A stretch of DNA of 64,000 nt from Anisakis pegreffii (Eukaryota > Nematoda > Chromadorea > Rhabditida > Anisakidae), in NCBI GenBank assembly GCA_035041965.1, contig JAPYMA010002647.1:1-64000 (forward strand), read 5' to 3'. The stretch's first letter is position 1, and every line of letters begins with the position of its first letter. The notes below the pieces were generated by a model that was given only the letters and a program-made list of their open reading frames with translations, was not told the DNA's origin and did no database searches. Positions 24,326-35,949 of this stretch are shown piece after piece. The position numbers and the translations under genes were made by a program.

Positions 24326-26182
24326 TTAAAGCACTAATTTAAGAGCGTTTGGTTTCTGCGGGTGTGTTTGAAGGTTTGATTTCGTGGTGTCATTTAGCGG
24401 ATTACCAGCTAACGTTAGCTGCATCAAATTTGGTAAAGATGAATATAATCTATCGACATCAATTTCTGAAAAATGCACTTATTTATCTTATTTATCTGAT
24501 AATTCTTCTTAATTTGAAATATTCAGCTCAAAATTTGAATAGTATCGCTAAGGTTAATGAGCAATTATAGAAATCAATCGTGCACACGTTAGCGTGTATA
24601 CTGGTGATGCGCAACGAGAATTTGCTTTAAGATGAGGCCAGCTCTTATATTCCAAAAAAAAATTAGTTCATTCGGAATAAATTCTAGGCAAAATTTTGAG
24701 CAGTTCGAAAATAGTGAAAATAGCATGCATACCTTCAATAGAATTACCGCTGATATCGAGAAATGATAGATGTTTCATGCTGTAAAGTGCCATTGGAAAT
24801 GTGGTGATTTTATTGTTGGCAATATTCATTCCTTTCATTTCAGTCCAGTCGCCCATCTCCTCAGGAAATTCCTCAATTTTATTACCTTCTGCATTGAACA
24901 CTGAAATGCTTCGTTAAGTTAACAGAGCACTTAAATTTTATCGTGATGCTTCGAATTAGGTCAGCCGTATTCTCCACACTTAATAAAATAGGCAATTACT
25001 ACTGATCAAAACCTACTGATCATATGATGAAATCGTTGGACCAATTTTTTCGGTATCTTTTTCAAGTGATTATTTCGTAAATTGCATTTGTTGATGTCGT
25101 ATCCTTGCAGAACCAGATATATTGCATCTGCTACATACATCAATCCACAATCAGATAAGTCTGGAATTTTGAATAAATTTTAGGGATTGATAATATTGGT
25201 ACGCCACTCGGTTTCAAGCAAAACTTTCCTCCGCGAACGGGAAACTTTCTTCCCGTTCGCGGAGGAAAGTTTTGCTTGAAACCGAGTGGTGTACCAATAT
25301 CATCAATGTTGTGAGCCTGAGCCAGGCTATGATCCGGCTTGTATCTATTATCCAGTTATCTGTTAATATTCCTCTAGGGATTGAAATCATTTTGATGACT
25401 GCGGTGATGCGATAAACGCAATCTTCATGTGATATTGTCAATTCACATGTGATGTTGCCTTGATTGGACATCATTTGGTATCATTCCAACGTAAAGTTAT
25501 TTTCGAACTCAAGTAGAATTTTAAAAAACAAAAGTATTTAGAGTGAGGCTTCTCAGTGTGTGCGACAATACCTCAAGGGAGTGTGGATGATGTCTGATAG
25601 AGAAGCGGAACGGAGCGATTTTGATGAAAAATATCGAAATTATCGCACTGTTTTTTCAGCCCTCCTTAATGCTCGAACAAAATGTTGCGGACACAAGAGA
25701 CAATGCGACGCTGATTTGCTTGTAATTTTATCCTAAGAGGATGGCGATTGAAAGACCACTGAATCTGAGGCGTATGAATGTTTTATTTTCATGATCAATC
25801 AGCCGATCACAGCGATGTCATTGTAATGAAAAGCAGATATTGCACCTGTACTTCTAACATCAAGGCTACGGACAAGCACCAATTTTGGAAACGAAAGTGC
25901 TTCAAAGGTATCGTGTTCTTAATGCACGATACAACTAAAATAATGCATCCATTTCTAGAATAAAGTACAGATACGATGGTATATCAGAAATTTTTAGTGT
26001 GATGGCATCACTAATCCATGATCAGCGATGAAAGTGGTTGCAAATTTATCCTAAGAGGATGATGAGCTTAATTATGAATCGTGTTCAATTATGAACTCGT
26101 TCTAACCAAGATATCCAGTTGTTTTGGCTGCTTCACATCTGTTCATTACTTGTGTCACACCCTTTCCAGCCATACAAGTCAT
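24326..26182 (-). CDS. LRRC20: LRRC20-like leucine-rich-repeat protein
   Basis: Small cytoplasmic leucine-rich-repeat protein; the molecular function of the LRRC20 family is not known to me. Four exons join in phase: 26182-26107, 25160-25017, 24900-24733 and 24465-24326, giving 175 residues, close to the 184 of human LRRC20. Family landmarks: CEAAKTTGYLDLSDCGL near the N-terminus, then repeats with LRNNHLKKIP, AEGNKIEEFP, IANNKITTFP and LDISGNSIEEIDV, ending in LTLAGNPL and a short tail. There is no signal peptide or membrane helix. The ATG lies 3 nt after TTTTACAG, a likely trans-splice site. Intron 1 (25,161-26,106) carries a large palindrome and other short repeats. Exon 1 is short and rests on its fit to the family N-terminus and on codon phase. 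Confidence 0.87.
25186..25307. repeat. 122-bp near-perfect palindrome in LRRC20 intron 1
   Basis: Arms of 58 bp (25,186-25,243 and 25,250-25,307) are inverted copies with two mismatches, separated by 6 nt. The arms are GC-richer than the surroundings and start with ATTGAT. The element ends 25 nt before the acceptor of exon 2 on the minus strand. Part of the arm recurs in decayed form at 62,776-62,816. It looks like a fold-back element or MITE; a hairpin RNA source is the alternative. Confidence 0.9.
25727..25743 (+). repeat. 17-bp direct repeat, copy 1
   Basis: TTTATCCTAAGAGGATG occurs here and again at 26,045-26,061, both within LRRC20 intron 1. The core TCCTAAGAGGA is itself an interrupted palindrome. 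The copies bracket about 300 bp that may be an old insertion. Confidence 0.65.
26045..26061 (+). repeat. 17-bp direct repeat, copy 2
   Basis: Second copy of the 17-bp sequence at 25,727-25,743. Between them, a perfect 8-bp stem with a 9-nt loop lies at 25,908-25,932. Confidence 0.65.
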
Positions 26183-27890
26183 TTTCTGTAAAATGAGTGT
26201 AAATGCGACTTTAACAACACGATTGAGCATTATATATTTTGAGTACATCGATATGTCAATAAATCACATGAGTCACGAACAAATCTCTCACGAAAGCCAA
26301 CGAACGTTTCATCTCGTTCGAGATTTTCTATCCAACGTAATACCGTAACAACAAAACAATTAAGTGATTAGAAGCGTTGTGGCAATCGATACAGTGATAA
26401 CAAAAACAGCAACATTCCTAGCTACGATGATCATAATTACTGTTGCCCTCACTTGCTTGGGCAGTCATAATTACGATGATAAAATCAATTATGATAACGA
26501 CGATCAAAAGAATATCCACTAATGGAACAGAATTTTATGCTCTCATTAATATCAACAAAAAGTTTTCTGAAGAAAGTAATCAAAACAAGACAAGGAATTC
26601 AACAACAGAATGAGATTGTTTATTGCTTAGTGATTGTTGTTATTATTTGCAGTTCAGAAGCAGCAGCAGATCTGTGCGATGAGCTAAAGATAATAGCGAT
26701 GAGTAAGCTGGGTAGATGAGCATAAGGACGAGAGTGAGTGATATACAGAATGGATTGATAGGTTGGACAGTGAGTGAAATCAAAATCTGATCGTGTCGAT
26801 CGATGTGTGATCATTTGAAAGTAAGCATTCTAGGTACAATCCGCTGTGCATTGGTGGGTTGTGGAAGATGCGGTTACTTTATATTTGATTGCGTATGTTT
26901 ATAATAACTTTAAGATGAGCAATTTCTAAGGTAACAATCAATGTTTTAGCTGTTTTGTAGCAGAAAGCTCTGAAATCTGCAGCATCATTACTACTCATTT
27001 ATAACACACACACACATTACGTTTCATGTCGTTTCTTCAGGCGGCCCTGAATGAAAAGTACCTCTAGAATAAAAACGTACGCACAACAGTCTTGACTTTT
27101 TGCTATGCCTTTACTGCTGCCTTTGCGCCAGAGATAATATGTGAGCGAATTGAGATCATCATTTAAATGCTTTATTTTCCAATTGTACATAATCAAACAC
27201 AAATATTTGCAACCGCTTCGAATCGAACACTATCAATTGTTCGCTGAAATGAAACATCGCCTCATCAGAAAGGTGTTGAACCATAAATGATATTATTCTG
27301 CTCTCTATCTTGATACCGTTGTGCTAAAGGTGCGCGATTATCAGTTGGAACATTCATGTAGTTGGTACCATTCAAGCTGTGCACTGGATAAGTTGGCATG
27401 CTCAAACGTTGCATTGAGCTCGTCCTATCCAAAGCTGCGAATTCTTGTGCATCTAAAATCGATCAACCATTCAAATACAGTCATCGGCTTGCATATGATT
27501 AACATTTAGATACTCGTTTGATGAAATTTTTTGCAAAGCTTTTTCAAAAATAAGATTCCTTTTCTTCTCAACAACCCATTTATTTACTAATTGCAGTATG
27601 AGGATATTCGGGATACGAAACAATGAAAGTGGGGGTTGTGTGTTTTGTTTTGCTGCTGATGAATAATTAGAGCTTGCGAAACAAGAATCGCCTTCGAAAT
27701 GTAAGACGATAAAGAACTAAATTGCCGCACAACAATGTTACGTACGATAAATATCCGAACTCGATTGATTAATTAAGATCAGTGCAATGGAAACGATCAA
27801 ATTGTTGTAAACGAAGCGACCACTCGTTCAACACAAAAACAAGCACAAAAAACGTGATGAATGAACAATTTCAGTTGCTTATGGTGAATA
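26183..27890. other. Intergenic, nothing recognised
   Basis: It lies between the start of the LRRC20-like gene and the 3' end of the next minus-strand gene. Only short AT-rich open frames occur. A minus-strand AATAAA (TTTATT on plus, 27,579-27,584) is a plausible polyadenylation signal for the membrane-protein gene ending at 27,891. Confidence 0.5.
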
Positions 27891-29582
27891 TTACAAACGG
27901 TCACCTGGCCCCGAAACAATTTTAACAGTCATATAAAGCGTATCTCTGAAAAACATCTCAAACGCAACCATCAGCAATCCCAACCCGAAAAGAACCTGAA
28001 ATAGATTATTTTCATTTTTGATGGCGAAGATAAGATTTCTGTTGGCTTATGTGTCAAAATAGCCTAGTAAATTCACTTTATCGGTTCAGCATATCTAGTG
28101 CAGTTCGGTGATTTGAATTAATCTACTGTATGTATGAGTATTTAGAAACAATGAATGAATGAATGATGCACTGCATACCAAAGCAATAAACCACTGTGTT
28201 GGTATGTCTGGTTTGAAATCGAAATTCATCCATGACGTATTCCATGAATATGCTAGGTAACAAAAGATCACTGCTGACAGAAGCCAGATAGTCGCATCTA
28301 TTGTTGAATGTATCAGATCACTCTTCTGAATTTTTTTTTTGGTTTCCTATGATATTATTACATTTTTTGTTACTTAGCACTTATACCTATCCATTTATAC
28401 ACCGCTAAAGCCATATTTATGGTTTCTCAATTTATGGTTTCATTCTTTTCGATCTTATCGTTGCAGGACGAATGTTCTTTACATTATGTATAAAAACTAT
28501 ATGTCTGATGCGATCAAAAAACTGTTTAATAACAAACCTCAGATGGAATCTCCTCGCTACAGCTAAATGAAATAATCGCATAGGAAAGAAGCAGAATTTC
28601 GATGAACATCAGAGCTGGTGGAATAATGACACCGGTCATTGCGTCGCATTTTGTGTGGCGCTTATCGAATCTTTTTTCGAAACACAACAAGTCTTTCAGA
28701 TTGATCTGCAAATATTAGGAAGATATGTGAGCAGATAAACACCTTTTTGAAGCATTTCCTTGCAGACGGAATGCAACGAGTTAGTGGAAGTTTCAAGGAA
28801 AGAGACTTGCTAAACCTGAACGGAAGAAAACAGTGCAAGCTATCGCTACTTCATGCCGCTAAAAATTATTGTAGCGTAGAACATTGCTGCAAAGTTACGC
28901 TGTATGAAAAAAGTCTTTTTCAATCTCAGGACTATTCCAGGATTGAAAAACGGTCCCGTGATTCTATTTCAATCCCGAATTTGAAAATCGGTCGGATTTT
29001 GCGAACAAGAATATAAACTCTCAGCAAACGATCTGCTGAAGAGCAACAATTAAATGCCATGACCAGCCGTGTTATGAACGAGTTATAACGCTCAAGTTTA
29101 CTTACGATATTCGCACAGTACATCGATCACCATTTACGAGTTAATCGCTGAAATTCTGACCTAAATAGAAACTCTAAGCAAAAACTTTTACCTCATCACA
29201 ACTGAAACTTGTGATATGCGGATATTCCATTCGCACCGGTGATGCAGACTGAGCGAGTGCTCGCGGCTTTGCATCGGAATTTCCGTCTGCATTCATTTCT
29301 TCTAAAAGGACGCACTCTCAAAACTATTTCAAGTGAATTTCTTCAACCGATTGCTTAACAATACAAAATTTAAGATTGCTCTTTGAACAATATCCCATCA
29401 AAATACTAACGCTTTCTCGAATGCAATACCGATGTGGGTTTCGATTTGAAACTTTGAGCCTCTTCTCTATTTTTCATTCCATAGTGTTGTGGCATTGTTG
29501 GTATATTCAGGTACATTGAACGAAGAGCAACTGAACAAGAGCCGTTCGGATGCGACAGTAACTTCAAACAAATAGTAGTCAT
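27891..29582 (-). CDS. Unrecognised three-helix membrane protein (pair member A)
   Basis: Family not recognised. Five exons join in phase: 29582-29411, 29301-29192, 28705-28538, 28325-28179 and 27995-27891, giving 233 residues. A hydrophilic N-terminal region (about 1-115) is followed by three hydrophobic helices at about 119-143, 160-178 and 193-217, then a short tail ending GPGDRL. There is no cleavable signal peptide. It lies head to head with the gene at 30,444-33,107, 861 bp apart. The two share order of helices, the phase-0 introns around exons 3 and 4, a 147-nt penultimate membrane exon, and motifs such as xxxK(D/E)(L/I)L at the start of the first-helix exon and P-x-QW before the last shared intron. 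I infer divergent paralogues, possibly forming similar membrane complexes. Intron 2 (28,706-29,191) contains low-complexity repeats. The start could instead be the methionine in exon 2. Confidence 0.8.
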
Positions 29583-30443
29583 TTTCAATGGTTTCAAAGT
29601 TTTTACTGCCTAGTTTTTTAACCACAAATGTCAACAACCGCGTATGAAACTGTCATTTCAAAAAGTCGTTTATCCACTCAAATATTTATCTTCCATCTGA
29701 ACAAATCCTGTTTTGCTAGAATTTCAGTTTGTTTTCACGTGATTTGTATGAAAAGAGCTGAAAGCAAACGTTAAACCTGAGGTCAATAAAGGTTTCTCGC
29801 TAGTGTTCATTAAAATAATACTGCTACCTTATCGAAAGTCGACTTTCCACACAGCTGGTGATTGAAAGCAATCAGTACAATGATTGAATATGCAATAACA
29901 CATTCAGATATTTTGATGAAATAGAAAAAACGCATATTCCTATCGCTGTGAATTGTCTGGACGATTCCGTGTGAATTCACGAACAGATTCCGATGAAGAT
30001 AATCCACCAAAAATTCAACTTATTAATCAACCACCCAGAGCCGAATTTCAAACTGTGAATGATAATGATTTGATTCAATCAACGTGATCCTCTTCGATCA
30101 CTTCTGTTTGTCATTTTGAAAGTATGCAAATTTTCGTTGTTCTTAATATAGCCACAACTAGCGAAAGTCAGCAGCAATCAAATCGTTATGATTATATTTT
30201 GGAAGCGTAATTTTCGAAATGTTTTGCGTAATAAATTTGCACATTACTTATGCAAAGTATTTTCGGGACTAGAAATTATTAGTTACTCGTGCATTTGCCA
30301 CTTTATCATTAGTCGAAGTGTGGTTTGTAGGAGTGATTCTGTTGTTTTCGTTTTGATTCAGTGGATGTTTCGATATGCAACCTTTCATTTTGGTCAGATT
30401 TGTTCAGTTAAGCGCTCAACTTGCAGCATTGTATTTGCTGATA
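29583..30443. promoter_or_regulatory. Shared divergent intergenic region of the membrane-protein pair
   Basis: This 861-bp AT-rich stretch separates the start codons of two divergently transcribed, related genes and should hold both promoters. No clear TATA box or repeated element was identified. The AG at 30,425-30,426 after a pyrimidine-containing tract is a candidate trans-splice acceptor for the plus-strand gene. Confidence 0.5.
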
Positions 30444-33107
30444 ATGATCGGCGGTTTATGCACAAAACTACCTTTCGATCAGGTACTGCAACTTGACATA
30501 CCATTGTCATTCTAGAATATCTTTTAGCTCAGTTTACTCCGTTCGAATCATCGATTATCATCGCTCCTCAAGGTTTTTCATTATTCTTGAGCTGTTTTGA
30601 TCAAAATGATTGTGAGCACTTTCTTATTTCGTTACATGACAATAGTGTTGAATCTTAAGAATTCCGTTTCATATTCATATTTCAGTTTATCAAAGAAGCT
30701 AGTTTTGAGTGTATTTCATCATTGAGATCGGCTGGCGTTAGCGTTAAGGGCTGGAATATGGAACCAGAAAGCGACCAATATTACGGTTTGAATTCAGAAG
30801 GTGAGAATTACAATAACTTAAGACACAACACTTCAAATGAGTCTCGGTCATAATCTATGCATCACTGATTCTGTTATTACTTGGGACTGCAATTAGCCTT
30901 AATTCGCCATCGAAGATAACAATCTACCATTTTTTGCGCATTGTCTCGACATCTATGACTAATATGTGATCGCTATGAGCAAATAAGCAAGCAGAATATT
31001 GGAGGATACTGTTTGACCAAATAAAAGCAATCTTCCAGCTCAGCTTGTTGTGGAACAACTCCGTGAGGCCGTTGAACCTGATGTCAGCAGTAATTTCACT
31101 GCTGCCTCCAAACCTCGTAATCAATCAGGCGATCCTGTCGTTGGTTTATTGGTAAGGAATCGATTCAATTTTTGAAACAAAATGCTACCGCATCAGACTC
31201 AATCGGTTCATTAGATTTCTTTATAATTTTGTTTGTCAATAGTCATTGCTAATATGCATTCACAAGAATGGAATATTTTCAGCTATCCGCTCAAAACTCA
31301 ACCAGCTCGGATGCGAATATGTCGGCAGTATCAAACGCTCATGCAAATTCAAATAAAAGCGATTTCTTGTCATTGAACGATTCTCTGAATATATTTGTTC
31401 GTGAAAAGGATAATGGTAGTGTTTCGGGCATCTGTTTCAGTGATTTTCCCATGCGTTAAAAAGATTGAGAGGTTTTGAGTTGATCCGAATCGACTCAGAG
31501 GAGAACAGCGATCACGGATCGTGAAATTTTCATTTTATCGTATTTCAGTGACGCTTGCTGAAACATCCTTTCTGAAGGGTTCATTTTCTGCAAATGAGAA
31601 TACTGCTTCATCGCTTCATTCATTTCAAGTTGAAAGCGTGGTTTGTTTGAATGTAAGTAAATTATGACACTCAATTCGATCGCTATAAGAATTCTCGGTT
31701 TGATTAGTACATGTTTTTGCATTCTACAGTTCACTGAGTTATTTGAAAAAATGCAAATTCAATTGATCTTATGTTCGATAGAAAATTTGTGTGATCAGTT
31801 TGTGGTGGGATGAATGGCTTGAAATATTTTTGCATGAATAATTGACTTTCTAAATGCGAAATTCAGTCAAGATCTGAGAAGGATCTAATGAAGTTTTGGG
31901 TTAGAAGATGATGAGCTCAGAAATGATCGAGCGAAACCTAGAGTTATTGAAGATGTTCATTTTTAGTTGTCATATAAGGAGATTCTAATGATGGATTTGG
32001 GAGTGGTGAACAGCCATATGAACGCACCAATCGCGATCGTTACCGAGATTATATTCACTTTTCTCACGACAGCTTTCATTCTGTACTTCGGACCACTTGA
32101 ATATGAAGTGTGTGTTTGAGTTGTGGGATTTTTACTTTCTGCAGTTCACTGGGTTATTTGAAAGAATGCATATTCAATTGATGTTATGTTGTGGTTGCTT
32201 CTTTTGTTCAAACGAACCAATTTAATTTAGTTTAAAAGTCAAGCAATTCATTGTGCAAATGCATGCGTGATAGTATGAACTGTTGCAGTATGCAGATGTA
32301 ATTGAAAAAGCGATCCACTTCGGTTTATGTGCGCTATCGGCGGTATTCATTGGAGATATGAAATCAAACATCCGAAGCAGATGGAGGATGGCGGGATTTG
32401 AAGTTATTATTCCAATGCAGTGGAACTTATCGATGGTTAGCATCAAGCTGATTGTGAATTTAACTTATGAATTCGATAATTGACCTAATTCATTTGACGT
32501 TAACTCGTTGTGTAAGCGTTCAAATGAATGTGAGCGGCGTTACGGATTGAGTTATGAAAAGATTTGATGGTTTTCATTCAAACATCAAGTGAGAAATGCA
32601 CTGATTCAGCATTGACGATTGTTTAGTGACTAATGGAACAGTTATAAATATCATTGTTTAGAATGTCACTCAATGAATGCTTGCTTAATTTTGCTATTTC
32701 CAGTTCACTTTGCTCGTATTGACGTTGATTTTTATCGCTGAAGTGTTCTATTGGAATTTCTTATTCATGGACGTCAGACTAACAATTGGTTTCGGTCAGC
32801 AATACTTCTTCAAGCCAACTTATTTCATTATCTCTTCCAACGGTTAGATTGAATGAAATCGCTTTAAAGAAATCGCACCAATTGATTGTCGATAACAAAA
32901 ATGGTCTATGGCCAATGATCGTTGTTGCGTTGCCTTCATCAAAGTATTTCTATTCCAGGTGAATACGACCTCGTTAAAGCAGCTGCTGAAGAAATTGCAC
33001 AGAGTGAAGCAGCAAAAGAAAACGATGATCATGCTGACGATAATAGATCGTTGATGGATACTGATCATAGTAGTAGTATAGAGGGCTCCGAATCTGAAAT
33101 GAAATGA
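30444..33107 (+). CDS. Unrecognised three-helix membrane protein (pair member B)
   Basis: Family not recognised. Nine exons join in phase: 30444-30482, 30686-30800, 31039-31151, 31283-31415, 31549-31652, 31967-32107, 32289-32435, 32704-32842 and 32959-33107, giving 359 residues. A long N-terminal region (1-188) is rich in Ser/Asn with at least six N-x-S/T sequons between about 60 and 130. Three hydrophobic helices follow (about 189-209, 222-238 and 262-286). The tail is acidic and Ser-rich (ending SESEMK). The N-terminus lacks a cleavable signal; if the sequons are used it would face outside or the lumen. The helix region matches member A in exon boundaries and phases; here the N-terminal exons and the acidic tail are extra. 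The N-terminal parts also share spaced residues (C...LRS and YG...EAQ). The first exon (13 codons) is the least certain part. Confidence 0.8.
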
Positions 33108-33213
33108 ATCATTTGCCACTGAAACGACGGGTTATTTGCGAAGAGATTTGTTTTTACTGCTTTTACAGTGTTATGTCTCGTGTAAGAGATTAATTTTTGT
33201 TCATTATGTAACA

Positions 33214-33947
33214 TCATATGGCATTGATCTTGTATAATATTGCTTGATCGACCAATGTCATGATACGAGTTCCGTTCCATGAGACTGTTATCTGATTTGT
33301 GTTGTTTGAAAGATTATTTGTTACCAGTTCGTATATTTTTTCGATGAAACTGTCGGTGAGATCTTCAATAAACTTTTCGTGGTGATTGCTTAGTTGCCGA
33401 TGATTGTCATTTGGAAGCAACAGCTGAAACAGAGAAATATCATAAATTCAATGATCGCTAACGAGTGCGCAAGTTTTGACACAGTTCGTATTTGATGTCA
33501 TCAGATTGATTTGACACTGAGAATTTTTCTGATCTCCACAAAAATCAGTTGGTTTTTTGGTAGTTTCGATGAGCTCCCAGTCGAATTTTGATGCAGTTCT
33601 TGAATTTGTTGGCTAACAAATACTTCTGAGCCACAAAAAATCATCGATCAACATTCTAAACCGTTCAAAAAAATTCTGGAACGATACAGGGAATTGCTTT
33701 CGAAAGTCAGGCGTTTTTTTAGAAGATACTCTATTAAGGCAGTATCGAGAATGCGTGATGTATCTGTCAGTTGAGTTTGAAGGTAAGCAATGAAATACTG
33801 TGAATGTTTTTTAGTTCATTTGAATTATTTTGCTGAGTTTATATTTCCAAGCTGTTCAAACAAACAGTCACTGAGATGACAGCTTCGAACTGAATCGATT
33901 CATTCGATTCGTTGTGTTTAATCTACAATGTGTTCAATGATATACAT
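33214..33947 (-). CDS. Possible small gene, unrecognised
   Basis: A tentative four-exon model: 33947-33927, 33797-33688, 33612-33516 and 33423-33214, giving about 145 residues. The last exon is the best supported: it follows a strong TTTCTCTGTTTCAG acceptor and has 69 codons rich in charged and amphipathic residues before the stop. The second exon likewise begins after ATTCACAG and reads as an amphipathic helix (LIEYLLKKRL). The 75-nt intron between exons 2 and 3 fits in phase. The 7-codon first exon is a guess, and the donor of exon 3 could be GTGGAG at 33,539 rather than GTCAAA. No domain or family is recognised. It converges on pair member B, 106 bp away, and diverges from the cysteine-rich gene. 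It could also be fortuitous open sequence. Confidence 0.4.
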
Positions 33948-34303
33948 ATCAGGCTGTTCATATCTGGATCGGTATTCAGGCAGTTATTTATTGAATAGTC
34001 ACTCAAGACAATGTCATTCACTAGTGATTCGTCAAATGTCAAAGATGTCATTCATTAGCATCGAGTGATTAGCATCATCAGTGACTCGACCGATACTTAA
34101 GTATTTACATGAATTGTAGATACGCTGATGATTAATCATCAAATTCATTTCATCATTCCTCAATAATATTCATTGTTGATAATCTCTTTTGTTTGTTCAT
34201 AACCGAAATTATTTTCTTAATAATGTTTCTCTTTCTTGATCGTATCCTCATTATCTCTTTCATCAGTAAAATAAACTGAATTTTTTTGCAGCATTCCAGT
34301 ACA
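33948..34303. other. Short AT-rich intergenic region
   Basis: No gene. It precedes the cysteine-rich secreted gene. A run of T followed by GCAG ending at 34,291 is a likely trans-splice acceptor for the ATG at 34,304. Confidence 0.5.
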
Positions 34304-35949
34304 ATGTACGAATTACTAACTCAATTGAGTGCATTAGTTGTGATTTTCGTTATCAAGAGTCGTTGCGCACTTATCCATACCGGTGATAGCAAGATTTTAT
34401 CCAAAAGAACAATGCTCAACAATAACAACGATCAAATCTACTACTTATGTGGAACCTATCCGAATCAATATTATTCAGTCGAACGTACGTTCCGCTTAAA
34501 GTTATCCACGCAACGATTTCGTTATTAACTGATCGATTTCATTTATTGATTGATGGATTTAAAACTGTGAATCTGAAGCCGACGCTGAACAACAAGGATT
34601 CGAGAATGTGATGGTGGTAGTAGTCCACTTCAGCCAACTGATATAACCTTTCTAGTTTCAATTGATTTAGCGCAATGTATTTTTGAGCATCGCACTTACA
34701 TTGTGTTTATTTCGTTTCGCTGTCCGTTGAAGTGTGAACTGCAACCTGAAATCATCCACAATCAGTGCAACTCATAAAGAAATATCTCAAAAAAAAAACA
34801 AACGAACTGACATATTTGAATCGTTGTTGGTATAGGCTTGAACTCGTCGAATTGCAGCTTGTTATATGACTGAAAAAGAATGTGAAAATGGAGGACAAGT
34901 GCTAAACCTTCAGTGTACAAGTGCATGGCAGTGTAATTCTGGCTATTTGGGTGCTGATGGTGAGGTTGATTGTATCAATGGATATTGTTGTACGATACCA
35001 GAAAAAGCTACTCCAGTGCCTAGCCGAAGATTTGGTCGGGCAATTCACTCATTTATTTTTCTTTATTCACACAGATTTGTATTGATAGTTGTTTGCATGT
35101 TTCTCGATTGTTTGGTTCCAGAACGATTCTTAGCCAGATGTAGGCCTAAGCCGAAGCTACACTTAATCCGTAGTCTGAGTCCAAAGCTAAGCCTCATTCT
35201 AATCCAAATCATATCTGCGAACGATTGTGAAGCATCTTATGATCAAAGGAGAGCATGTTCAGTGGTCTACGCCATAAATGTAAAAGTGAAGATATTGCAA
35301 TTTTTAGGTTATTGCTATGATGGACAACTATCGCAAGCTCGTTGCAATGCACAAGGCCAATGTTCTGCAGGACAAATTTGTATGAACGGACTTTGTTGTA
35401 GCGTTACTGGATTAGAGTCACGATGTAAGCTATTAGTTCGTTTAATGTATCAGTCGTAATGATGATATCTCGTTTAATTGGCAATGATCTTATCACTAGG
35501 CGATTTGATCGTAGAAGTGTGATCAAGCGATTGCACTAAAGTTTAATTAGCTGTTTTAGTCGAAGGGACGTGATAAGTTTCAGATGCGTGTGGAGGAGTA
35601 TCAGCGGTAGGTTATTGTGTTGAAGGTAGTTGCGGTGAATACGCCTATTGCACACCGTCAAACTATTGTTGCGAATGTCCAGTGGGAAGAAGCGCTGGAC
35701 TGTGTAATCGAGTTGGTTCTTTGTCATGTCAACATTCAAAAACATTCATTTAGCTATTCTCGTTGAGGCCAGTAATAATGAGCAATTCAACAAAATTTTC
35801 AGGGTATTTGTCCAAACGGCTTTCAATGTATGCCGAATGGGTATTGTTGTTCGAAATGCCCAAATGGCGACATTCCATTCGGATCGTGTCTTAATGGTGG
35901 TGTTTGTGCTCAGGGAACGTCATGTATAGCTGGTAACATGTGCTGTTGA
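34304..35949 (+). CDS. Secreted cysteine-rich protein with lustrin/EB-type repeats
   Basis: Predicted extracellular protein, plausibly a cuticle, eggshell or other matrix component; exact function unknown. Five exons join in phase: 34304-34484, 34858-35034, 35308-35424, 35584-35711 and 35803-35949, giving 249 residues. It begins with a signal peptide (about 1-21, ending near KSRCA), then a short Asn-rich linker, then repeated cysteine modules containing GYCC, GLCC, NYCC, GYCC and a final NMCC just before the stop. The C-x-x-G-x-x-C-x-x-G-x-CC pattern (for instance CSAGQICMNGLCC) is that of lustrin-type cysteine repeats, close to the EB module. The intron after exon 2 (35,035-35,307) is 273 nt, contains no stop in frame, and would insert 91 residues if retained. 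AATAAA lies at 36,289-36,294. Confidence 0.87.
35035..35307 (+). other. Intron open in frame (retention possible)
   Basis: The interval begins GTCGGG and ends TTTTTAG, is exactly 91 codons long, and has no stop in the frame of its flanking exons. Its translation is strongly hydrophobic in the middle (VLIVVCMFLDCLV), unlike the Cys-rich flanks, so I treat it as an intron. Retention would place a membrane-like segment inside the secreted protein. Confidence 0.55.

Noticed and set aside
27201..27240. GTTCGATTC resembling a tRNA B box (minus strand)
   Set aside because: No matching acceptor stem, A box or cloverleaf around it.
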